NCBI GenBank assembly: GCA_009760855.2
Contig: WPIO01000133.1
Coordinates: forward strand, 1,024,001 to 1,088,000
Origin: Cristatella mucedo
Lineage: Eukaryota > Bryozoa > Phylactolaemata > Cristatellidae
Direction: 5' to 3'
DNA: 64,000 bases
Part shown: positions 23,715-35,700 of the stretch, piece after piece
Position numbering within the stretch: position 1 is the stretch's first letter
How the letters are laid out: each line of letters opens with the position of its first letter
The notes under the pieces: model-generated
The model's input: the letters and a program-made list of their open reading frames with translations, nothing else
Told to the model about the DNA's origin: nothing
Databases searched by the model: none
Made by a program: the position numbers and the translations under genes

Positions 23715-26700
23715 GTTTGTAATGAAATTATTGGGTGCAATTGAGTGCCGTTCTTTATTAGCTTGCCTGGCTGCTCGTGTGAGATTCGTGAACAAATACC
23801 GATGGGCTGGAACTACACTGGCACAGTAATGTAATCTAATCTATCTCCGTCTGTAACTCAACAAAGCCACAGACTGTTTGGATGTTATGTAGGAGAGTTT
23901 TCTATAGCTCTCTCAATGCTTTGGCGTCTTTCGGTACTCATTCTGTTGCCAACAAACTTTACCTCACACAACAAGTATTGCTGAGTCAAGAAGGCAATTG
24001 AGGTAGTCACATGCTTGGAAGTAGCCGCTCCAGCCCCCATGGCCTCTCGGGGAGGCTGGAGAGGCCATGGTCGGCACCTGGAGAGTAGATGAATTTGCAT
24101 AAGAATTGTGACAGTGAGTGGGACGGTGGTTCTCAACCTTCCCAATGCCGCGACTCTTTAATACAGTTCCTCATGTTGTGGCGACCCCAAACATAAAATT
24201 ATTGTGTGCACAATAAGGAAGTGCGTGTTTTCCGATGGTCTTAGGCGACTTATGTGAAAGGGTCGTTCGACCCCCAAAGGGGTCGCGACCCGCAGGTTGA
24301 GAACCGCTGGTCTAGGACCTGCAGAGCAACAGCTGCGATCGCCAAGGTCTTGAAGAGAAGGAACGGAACAGATAATATATTGACCCTTGAGGACCTGAGG
24401 GAAAGTGGGAGGATGAAACTGATGCAGCAGTTGAGCTAGGTATGAAGGAGCCAAGCCTTGACGGGCATTGTGGGTCGGCGTGAGAACTCTGCTCTATATC
24501 CGTTGATCAACCGGCAGCCATCCAAGCTCTTTCAGCAACGCAGACACGTGGTCAAACCTCCAGAATTTGTAAAAGATCCTTGCAGCCATCGTGCCGCAGT
24601 TTCACTGTCGATACTCGAGGCTGTGTAGCTTTGCCAAGACTCGATTGCACTATTCCTATGGCAAAGCTAACTAGGTCTACTGTGTCTTAATTTACCGAGC
24701 CAATACTTCAGGTGGTAGGATACAGTGCTCAGTGTTCGAGTCGTTAGACTAAGCCCTCAAATTTGGTGGTGGGGAGGCTGGTGTCAGACCATTCTGAGAT
24801 TAGCTTGCTTAATTGTTTGCAGGATGCTGACGGAGTAGTGTCTTAGCAGCTAGTATCATTATGCAGAACTAGAATAGAAAGCCATTTGACCTAGATAGCC
24901 ACTTGCTGATGCCCGCGACGTCCCAGATTGTACCGAAACCAATCGCTTTTATTAGCGGGCCATCCAAGGAGACCCCACTGGGTTACTTAAGCTCATGCCG
25001 AGCTGGACTGTCTGGCTTGCTAAGGACAGTGTGGAGGGACTGATCTAATGCAGAACACATGCTTCTGCTGCACTGCTAACATGCCGACACACGCTGGAGC
25101 AACATTTCTGAGTTTCTGCCCAAAGCAGCTGTAGTGAGAGAGAGAGAGAGAGGAGAGCCCACATGCTTCATCATTTTTGGCGGCAGCAGCGAAATGCACT
25201 GCTAGCAGCTGCTCAATATGCAGCCAGTTGTAGCCAGGGAGCAAATATTCTAACCCTTCTAATGGTCACAGTTAATAATAATATTAATACATTTGTATTG
25301 CGCCCTCAGAGAACTGAATCAGTTGACATGCCCCTATTACGGTTGCCACTGCTTACTATGTGTGCTGACAACAATGTTTCCACTGCTGGTTTTTGCACAT
25401 GCAGCTGCTACTATAGAATTGACGGCCAGTTGACCGGTGGCTGCTTTATTACTGTATATACATCAATATATACTGCGTATACATTTCAGTACATTTTCTA
25501 CTTGTAGAGGCTTCCTGCTGTCATCAAGGGCCTAGACCTTGGAAACTGTCGCACGAAGTGGACTATGGACTATCTGACCGAGAAGTTGGGGGACTATGAA
25601 GTGGTTACCCACGTGTCTCCTGTTCCTCAGATGGATTTTATCAAGAAGAATTTTCTGTATAGGTAAGACTCTATGTTTCTATGTTTAAGTTGACAGCCCG
25701 GTCCTTATTGCGCATGACAGTCCCGCTTGCAGACAGCATTGCTTTATTCTACTAAGCAAGATAGCTGTCAATGTCTGCAATTGAACCAGCCCCATGGCCA
25801 TGGAGAATTGAAGTGATAGTGCTTGAGTGAGTTGCTCATTTAGCAGTTGGGATGGCAATATCGAATCGTCTTCACGGGAATTCTGGCAAGCTGTTTCAAC
25901 AGTGAGTACTGTTCTGGATCATGCATGGCCAAGGCTTATATGCATAGGGCAATGTTAAATTCCTGACTGTTGCTAGCGATCGCCCAAAGGAATCTTCGGA
26001 AGTGAGAACCAACTTGGAGGTCAATGTATTCACCATTTACCGATTTCAAAAGTCACTATGTGTTCCAAAAATGTACCAGCCTTGTATCTTTGCCCTAGGT
26101 AGATGTTCTGCATATTGCATGCCTCGTTACTTATAGATTTCATTCGTGTTGTCTTACTGTTATACTGATTTTCAGCTGGTATACTGGGTTTTACCAAGAT
26201 TTCGTAGCTGTGAAGACGAAAGGTCTCAACAGCGATCACTTGTGCACCGATTTTAATTGTCGTTAAAGTGAGGCATGTGATAGATGGCAGACTGAAGGCT
26301 GCACAATGTTAGCTGCCTTGAGAATGACCTTTGGTGTGGATGGTAGTGTGAAGTGGCTGGCCGAGCAACCGAGTTTACTAAATAATGCTGAGCTCTCAAG
26401 TCCTTTGTGAATCAAAAGAAGGATAGGATAGTTTAGTGTCTGCACCTAGGGAGTTAAACCATGGCTCGTAGGCACTATAAGTTAGTGTTGTTAATGTAAT
26501 GTAATAATGTATCTCTGTCTGTAACTCCACAAAGCCACGAAGACTACGTGGGTGTTACGCGAGAGAGTTTTGTATAGCGCAGTCACAGCCTAAGCTGCTT
26601 TCGGCACGCATTCGGTAGCCAACAGACTTCGTCTCACGCAACAAAGAGAAAGTGGGAAGCATAGCAGAGTCAGGAGTGCAGTTGAGGTAGTGAGTAGCAT

Positions 26701-29700
26701 GGAAGTAGCAGCTCAGGACCGCTGAAAAAGGATGTGCCATAGTCGGCAGCAGGAGAGTAGTTGTTGTGTAAGAATTGTGGAAGCGAGTTCCACAGTCTAG
26801 GACCTGCAGAGCTAAAGCTTCTGTCGCCAACGGCCTTTTACGCAGAGGAATGTTGTTCTGACGCTGCACACCCCCTTTGTCAGACCATTCTATGTATTGG
26901 AAAGTGTAATACTTTCTATAGGTCCAAGGCCATCCTATACATTTGAATCGATGTCGTTTCTTGCAAAAACTGCAATCGTACTAATGTTGTCTATATGTTC
27001 AAGTGTTTGTACAAGTACTTTCCTCATGCGCTCTCGGGACCATCATTTATCTTTGTCGACAGTGGGTTTTAGAATCATAACATGAGTTCTTTCCTATCTG
27101 CCTGTGCTTGTCCGCATGTGTATAAGTATGTGTGTATGTGTTTGTAAGTATGTGTAAGTATGTGTGTAAGTGTGTGTGCGCAAGTGTGCACGTGTGTACA
27201 TGCATGTGTGTAAGCTCGCAGCTGGCACATGTATGTTCATTGTTGGTAAATCTGCCGAACGCCACTTGGGCTGTGAGAGCACTATAGGAACCTCTCCTGT
27301 GTAGCACCCACTTAGTCTTTGTGGCTTGGTGGATTTACAGGCAGATATGCATTACATGTACATGTACATGTACATTGCATTGCATTATAGCCACTGCCAG
27401 GGAATGTGACATGCAGTACGCAGTCATTCTGTCCTGCTGCTGCTTGGCAAGATCGAATTGGCTGCTGCTGCTGCTTTGGCTGTTACCTCATCCTGCACTA
27501 CCTCTTATAATGCAAGTTGATTAGCGACTGCTTAGTAATGGCTGGCTGCCGCCACATCTATTTAGCTGTAATGCAGCTATTCATGCCGTGCATGCTGCAT
27601 GATTCCCGAACGCTCTCCTTATCTGTTGTAGGTCGCTGCCTTTTCGGGAGTTTCTGCGAAGGGTCAGCTCGTCGGGGCTGCTAGACAGGGACAGCTGCTT
27701 CGTGCGGCCGGTAGGAGTGCCACAGAGACGCTGGTCTCCCAGCATAGCCGCCGCAGACATCCGGCTCCCGTTGACTGAATATGACCTCATCCTGTTGCAG
27801 CCAAGCACACGGCCTGCCGCCGAGGATCATGCATGGTCACTCTTCTCGCGCTCCTGCATCTGCCTAGCGTCACGTTTGGGGCACAAATCGGATTCATGCT
27901 GATGCATGTTCGATTTACCAAGGACAATCTCGTGTACGATGCCTTTGGGATGCCATGCCTAACTTAGCCTGCTTTTCGAACGGTGGTCGAGTTTCTTAGC
28001 TCGAGTTTTTTCTTTATGTAATGCCCTCATTATGCTTTTTTTCCCCTCTGCAGCTTTGCTCTTGTAATCGGACTTCCCTCTTAAGCCTCAAGCGTCGACT
28101 CCTGGCTCGGGACATTCTTTCATTAGTATGCAGCAGAGACAATAATACCCATACTTTTATTTATTGCACCCTAACGGAACTAGTTTTCTTATAGGCATTT
28201 TACACATACCCGTCGTCAAAAAAATTCTTGCATTATGACGTGGTTGTAAATTAGCTGACGTGGTTGTAAATTTGTTCGGGTAATAAGAAAGCTTCTACGA
28301 TGCAAGACATACTGAGAAAAATGTAATTCATTTGTATAGCGCCCTAAGGTAACTTAATCTCTATTCAGGCACTTTACATGTGCCTCGGGGCTCGAGCCCA
28401 CGACTTATTTGTATTGCTGTACATGTCAGCCGTATCAGAGTCTTTCACCCAGGCTTGCTTCTGAAAATAATTAAGAATTGCCAGCTGTAATACTCGAACC
28501 TACCATCTTGGTCGAGAAGTATGACGTCACACAACATAATTTTATTATCCTCAGCTTTGTAATCAGTTACACCTGAAAGTGTCGGTGCAAGTCTACTGTT
28601 TGAGAGTGAAAATAAGATAGTAATAATGTTGTAAAATACCCCCAGAATCTCTTTCTAGGCACTTTACCCCCAGAATCTCTTTCTAGGCACTTGACATATG
28701 CTGTAAAGAAAGCATGACCATATAGTGTGCATATATGCATGTATGCATTTTATTGTCCTATAGATTATGCTCACTACATTTCCACAATGGCATGGTATAA
28801 AGATCGTATAATTCAAGTATTTTATATTAGCCGGATGTCAGGAGAGGCTGTCAAAAGTGCAAAAGCACATCGGTATGTAGGAAAGCATGCTATGCCACTA
28901 CATCCTGTAGGAAAAGACAGCGAACCTTCGGTAGATAAGGTAATCGAGCTAGTACCATGTTGATTCGATGAACCTGGGCCCTGGCAGAATAGGCCGTTGC
29001 TTCTTGGCATGCTGTAAGTATTGTCTAGAATGTGGGCCATGCCGTGTCGTGTTTTTCTCATAGGAGAGTTGGCTGGCCATGAAAGGATCCTCAAAATCAG
29101 ATGTATTTGGCCTCCAGTCTCTGCAAATTAATACGCCTTTGCCATAGAGTCTGGCTGGCAATCATTCGTCTGATCAAATCTGACCAGGCAATCGGCTTCT
29201 TGGTTTTCCCCAAGGTGTTGCAAGTCGTGGATGGCTATTTCACTTGTTTAGTTCGCGAGGCCAACTTCACCCTATGCAAAACGGGCAGACAGCTGTAATG
29301 AGAACAAATTTAATGCTGGAGGCAGCACGGTCTCGGCAAAAGGGCTTGATAGCACATTAAATTTGGTGACAAGTTCTTGATGGGTATAGTGCTTATCGGT
29401 GGATGGCATGCTGCAGATGTGGTCGTGTGGGTCGTGAACCTCGGAGCATTCAGATGCGAATGTGCATGCATTTTGTGATCAACGTCAAAAAAGCAAATAA
29501 CTAGGCAAAATGACTTTTAAATTAATACACGTTAAGCATTTTCATTAACTGTAAAGTGTGTGAGGGTCTCTAGTTCCTGTGCTGTGCGTATGCCAGTTGT
29601 GTTTTCCAATCATAACAAGGGGGCTGACGTCTTACCTTTTTAGGATGAGAAATATTATCTTCGCTCCTTAGGAAAAGACCCTCGAAAAGATGTGGCGAAT

Positions 29701-32700
29701 ATTAAGGAACAATTTCCCACCATTGCTGACGATCTTTGCATTCCGGATTTCTTCCGGGAAGACCAGTTCTTTTCGAGCGTGTTCCGGATAGGATCTGCCG
29801 GTGTGCAGTTGTGGACGCACTACGATGTAGGTGGCTCAGTGTGCATTTTAGTTGCATGTACACACCGGCGGCACTGGGGATTGCAGGAAGGGGCCGCTGA
29901 GTAAGTGTAGCTGCAGCTGCAGGGCGGCCTCTGTATTTGTTTGTCCAAGGAGCCTTGTCACACTCTAGACAAATTTCCTTCATCATTCAATATGTCGCAA
30001 ATTAAACGCCGCCTCAACCCTGGCAGCTAGTTTGTTAGCATATTGCTGTTGCCCCGCCCCCATCTCCGTGGACAGGAAACACTGACCGAATTGCTGCGCT
30101 ACGGCGCGGCCGCCGCGGAGTGTGCAGCGGCCGCAGAGAGGGCCGCCCTCTCTGCGGCCCATGTTTGCTCGTCCAGGCATCGTCCTCGTGCTTTGTGCGC
30201 AAGTTGTTGTGCTGCTGCGTGCACGTGCTGATAGCTGAAGTGTGGCATTTCTCAGCCGTGCAGCCGGCTGCGTATCCATCTGCCCGGGGCCATCGTAGGT
30301 AGCTTCCTGCTCTAAGTTGATAACTGAGCTGCTGAGTGGAACAGGCATGGCCAGCGACTGTCTAGCAAGTATGGAGATCACATCCCAGGCCTGACTGGAC
30401 GCCTGTCTGTGCTATCACAATTAGATTGCCCAACGTCATGTGAGTGAGCTTCGGGGGGGGGGCTGTTCTGTCGAATTAAACCGGTGGAATGATAGCTGTG
30501 GCAACATTATCTCATGCAGCGCAATCACCTTGCATCCGTTAAGTCTCAGCTAAAGACGCTTCTGTTCCGGTCAGCTTCCCCCTTTGCTCCAGCGAGCTCG
30601 TCTTTGGTTACTAACCCGATGGCTCTCGGTGTCTTTATGTTTGCTTTAGCATGCTGGCATAAGTATGATGCATGTTTGCATTTGCATGCTTGATACCGAG
30701 AATGCCACTAAATCTTGGGTACTGATTCTCTCTCAGTGAGTTGTGATGCATCTGGATAGAGATTAAGTTCTCTTAAGGTGCTATACAAACGACCTCTTAT
30801 TATGATTATTACCGCTCATTATGATGATTAGTATTAGTAAGCAAAGTCTGGCAAAGCCCTGCTTTTTAATCCTAGATAATGGCACTTAGAGATTTTTTCT
30901 ATGCATTTGTAACGTGGAGGATCTCCATCTGTAACTCCCACAAAGGCACGAGGACCTAGTTGGCGTTATGCTGGTGAATTTTCCATAAGGAGCCAACATT
31001 CTTATCTGACTTGTTCACGATGTTGCTTGTGAGTGGATGGCCTGCAGGCAGCCAGCGGGCAGCCACTGTGTTTGGCCCTCACGGATCATACGTTTTCCAC
31101 GACCAGGATAGCATGCCCCTGGTGATTGTTAGATGCAGGAAAACATCGGAGAGGATTTTTACAATGGGCTGAAGTGTGAAAATTCATGATGCTAATGATT
31201 ATAGTAAAACATTCATGTAGCAGCACCCTTAGAGAACTAAATGTCTTTCTGGACATATTTTCCATATGCTGGAAAAGAAACAAGTGAATTGGTTAGTGAT
31301 ACCATGTATAACGTCAGCATGCAGAGTCATACAAAGAACAGTAACCGACAGAGCAAATGCCACTGAAGAACCGGTGGATTTTTAGATTCTTTTTGAAGTG
31401 GTCGAATCAGGGGAAATTCTCTTGAAGTCATTAGGTAGTGCATCTCGGGTATCCAAAGGATCAAAAGTTAGTTAGAGGCTCAGCTAAGCAAACCTGTGTA
31501 AGTGGAAGGGGTAATAGCGATGTGAAGCCTGATGATTAAGTATTTCGTATCGATTCTGTATACTGGAACAATGGAATAAAGAGATCTATAAGTAGGTGAC
31601 AACACCTTGAAGTCAATGCGGTGCTTGATGGTCAGTAAATGCAGGTTAGTGAGAAGTGGGTCAATGTGGCAATTGTGACACTGAAGACAGAAAACATAGC
31701 TTCAGAGGTTTGCACCAACGGTAAGCCCTTATTGCACAGCTGGGAAGATCTGCGAGTAGTGAGTCTAATAAGTATAGACAGGATGTCATGAATGCATCAG
31801 CTGGTTTTCCTTTGGTATCCTTATCTAAGTAAGCCCGAATTTTTCGTCATTTTGCAAAGCAGAAAGTAGCAGACTTGATTGCGAAGCAGATATCGCCGAC
31901 TAGTGAATGGCCACTCTGAAAGAGATTTCATGCAGAGGCTACTGAAGGCATACATGGTCGAGTCCAATTTTAGCCTTAGGCTTTGCAATTTATGAGTATT
32001 AATAGGCTTGCAAATAACGGGTAAGTTTTTTGTCGTTGTTCAATTTGTTAAAGTTGACTGTCATCCTAGTGTCAGCAATACCCACTCTTAGGAGAGAGGT
32101 AGACTTGCTGTAAGGTAGAGAGAAGAGACGTCTGCTCTTCTTGCCTGTAAAGGCGCAGGAAGTACAGACTATCACGTTGGCTTCCCGGGCTCTATGCTGC
32201 CTCTTGTCTATCGCCACCCAAGGTTTTCTCAGAGGATCGATCTGGTTCAGATGTGACAAGTAAAGGCCATTTCATCTTTTGCATTACACTCGGCATGAAG
32301 TGGTGCTGTCGCGCATTGCAGCAGCTTTGTGATTATCTGTTGTGTGCTTCACGTGCGCAGTTTGGCTCAGAAGCAGCACGACTGGACCCGTAGCTAATCG
32401 TGTGTCAGGGCGGAAGGTGTCTTGTGCTCCTCAAAGCTTTCAAGTGAGCCAGGCCAGCATGATGTCGAAAGCTTAACTGTCGAGAGCAGGCAGGCTGCTA
32501 CTGCTGCTTCATCTTGTAGGTCATGGACAATCTGCTGATTCAGATCACTGGCAGAAAGCGAGTCGTGCTGTACAGCCCCTCCGATGCTGCCTACTTATAC
32601 CTTCGAGGTGCGTTCGGGCATCGGAAATGCAGGCGGTTCTGCATTGATGCCCCTCGACCGAAATAACTTCTTGCTACGTGTCCTTACGTTGGATGTCGAA

Positions 32701-35700
32701 GTTTGAAGGGATTGCCTTTGAGATGCCATATATTCTTCGAAATACGGTACTTATGTATGTATCCTAGTTTAGAAGCTCTTTTAGCCCCCCCCCAAGTCGG
32801 CCGTTATTTGCCCATGGAAATGCATCTATCCACTCAGCAGTGCAGTCAGGCGTTGCACATTACGATGAGTGAGTCTATATGACTATAGCTTCTGGTTTCA
32901 GAGTTTGGTAGTTCAACTCCAGAGGTCGGAAGCATGCCCCTTTATTCTACTGCCAGAATATTCCTTTTTGTCAGCACTATGTAAACTCCCACACCTCCCC
33001 CTCGGCCGGTTCAGCCACGTTTACATCGTCCAGTGGTTTTCAGTCAAATGGTAAGTCGGTGTATTGCAAAACAGGGTTTGGGCATTTCCAGATACTGTCA
33101 GGACCCGAACACGTGGTTTGGCTGGTTACCTTTGGGGCAACTCCCAGATGGGAAGTACTGTAATGAGCTAGGAACCATGTTTCAATGTTCAGAAAGTCCA
33201 AGCGTACCGTTGTTAGCTGTTGTAGCCTTTCTTTTTAGGCACGCTTTAGGTGTCTCATATCCGCTGCACGTCTGAAATGGAACAGAAACCACTTTGCTTT
33301 AAAGTTTGTGGTGTGAGATATATACAGTAGTTTCCCTTGCTTGTCAGGTCTTTTGTGGGCTTACGATCGTCAGACCTGAGATATCAGGCCCTCGCTACCT
33401 GCTGTTACTATGTGGCAGTGCAACTCTTTACTGGCTTTATTGGTATGTGTGTCAGCAAGTGCACACGAGTGCTGGTTGCGCATCGGTGGCTTTTTTCATT
33501 GTGTGGACTTTTACACAGTGGCACAGGTCTGTGCGAAGTTTCTTCATAGCGAACCCGGTGCATCCCGCTGTGCCTGAGTGCATCAGTGGGATTGAATGAA
33601 CCGGCGTGTCACTGCCAGCATCTCAGCCAAGCCGTAAGAAAGCAAGGCTAGCATCGCCCTGTCAAAGCAGCTGAGCAGCTGTCTCAGGCATAGCATTTAA
33701 TGACTGACAACTTCTCTCGTGCAGTAACTAAAGTAAAGCCAAAGAGCACTGCCATGGGAGGACGAGTTGAGTGGGGCTGCAGCTGTACAGAGGGTGTCAG
33801 AGGGGGCGTCAAAGGGGGCATCAGAGAAGGACTGGAGCGAAGGGCATATGCCAACGAGCAGCAGCTGCAGGATTGCTGGGCTGAGTCCGGCAGAAGGGAC
33901 TGATTCAGTCCAAGACCATGCAGAGCCAAAATAGCATTTGGCAGCTTGAACTATGAAAAGCCTGCTGGGGAAAGGTAGTAGGCATCGAAGCAGCTTGTTG
34001 AAGGGTATCGATGGCCAATGTGCTTTGAAGTTCAGTGTTAAGATTTCGACTACCCTGCCATTGTGTGATTAGAGCAGATGTGTCCTCTGTTCGACTAGGA
34101 GTCACTCAATCGCTCTCAGTAGCAGGCACGGGGTGGAGCAGGTTCTCTAGATATCTGATTGTGGAGCTGGTGTGGTCGTCTAACGAGAGGTCACTCTGGA
34201 ACATGACACATAGATTCCGAGCTGATTCAACAGGAGAAATGCTGGCAGAGCCAGTTTTGAGCGTCAGCCTTTCCAATTTCTGAATCACACTTGGTTTGCC
34301 CATAACTAGTAAGTTAGTTCTATCATCGCTTAGTTTTAGAAAATTTGCTGCCATCTATGTGCGGATGTCATCAATACATGCAGCAAGTGAGTTCTGAGAA
34401 TTCGAGGTGTTCGAAGGCTGGGAAAGATAAAAGCACAGGTACAATTGAGTGTCATCTGCATAGAAGTGAAAGCCTAGATTGTGCTTGGCAATCACATCAG
34501 CAAGAGGCAGAGTATAAACCGTGAAAAGAACCAGACCTAGCACAGAGCCCTGAGGTACCCCATATTTCAGGGGTACCTCTGATGATCTTTGTCTATTCAT
34601 GTCAATACTCTGGAGTATCCCACTGAGATAGGACCTGAACCGTTGCAGAGCAGTGCCAGTGATGCCCAGGCGAGATGAGAGGCGCTCTAGAAGAACTTTG
34701 TGATCGATGGTATCAAAAGCTGCCGAAAGATCAAGCAAAACAAGCAGAGACACTCTACCTATGTCTGCATTCCTAAGTAGGTCGTTGTATACCCTAAGCA
34801 ATGCTGACTCTGTGGGGTGATTAGCTCTAAACCCAGACTGGAACTTACTAGCAAGGTGTGAGGTTTCGATATACGAGTTCAGCTGGTCCGCCACGACCCG
34901 TTCCAGTGTCTTTGATAGGAATGGTAGAAGGGAGACTGGGCGGTAGTTGCTCAAGTTCTCTTGGTCTAGTGTTGCTTTCTTGAGAAATGGCCTGACTACA
35001 GCTTTTTTGAAAGGTGCCGGGACATGACCTGAGACTAATGACGTATTAACGATGTTAGTTATGCTTGGCAGCAGCAGATCAATGCAACGTAGAAGCAGGA
35101 CAGTGGGAATAGGGTCCAGAGGACTTGTTGTCTTCTTCTTTGATTGGGATACGAACTTCAGGACTAGATCACCAGTGACCTGCTTGAATGCAGACATTGA
35201 GGCGCAGCCAGGAACCGAGGAACAGCATTCTAGTGGGGAGGTTGTCATCGCAGGGATGGATTCCCTGATCTTGTCTATCTTCTGCACAAAGAATCGAGAG
35301 AAGCGATCAGCTAGATCATCACAAGGATCATCAGGTAAGGAGCTAATCTGATAACGGTTGAGGAGATGGTTTATTGTCAACATCAGCATTTTTGGATTGT
35401 GCGCCTGTGATTCATCAATGTTTCTATAGAAGCTAGACTTGGCCTTTGCTAGGATCGATTAGTACGACCTACAGTAGTCTTCATATGCCTGTCGATGGAC
35501 AGTTAGTCCGGATCTTTTGTATGCTTTTTCAAGCTTTCGTATAGTAGACCTTGCTAGTTTAATGTCTGTTGTAAACCATAGGCCGTCTGGGCGAGGGCAA
35601 ACAGTCCGCTCGCTTAGTCAGTCAGGTGCAAACTCGTCGAGCATGTCAGCTAGTGTCAAGTTGTAGCTCTCTACCTATGATGACAGATCGGAAGGAGGAC

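Larger units (their letters stand above)
23832..24600 (-). mobile_element. LINE-B fragment hosting the SPIN element
   Basis: Minus-strand LINE-B starting with CTCCGTCTGTAACTCAACAA (the 3' end) and continuing past the SPIN insertion (24124-24309) with CTAGGACCTGCAGAGCAAC and the [10 protein letters not shown] region. It is diverged, with a small local inverted repeat at 24037-24070. Confidence 0.82.

Noticed and set aside
25663-27631. TYW5 coding continuing past exon 2
   Set aside because: A stop follows soon after the consensus donor GTAAGA, and the next conserved block begins exactly at 27632.
27711-27902. Continuation of the exon 3 frame into the intron
   Set aside because: The frame stays open but has no similarity to TYW5, and exon 4 joins in phase at 27710.
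33306-33599. 97-codon frame with Trp/Leu-rich composition, possible membrane protein
   Set aside because: It lies in a TYW5 intron, has no recognisable family, and an overlapping second frame of similar length exists.
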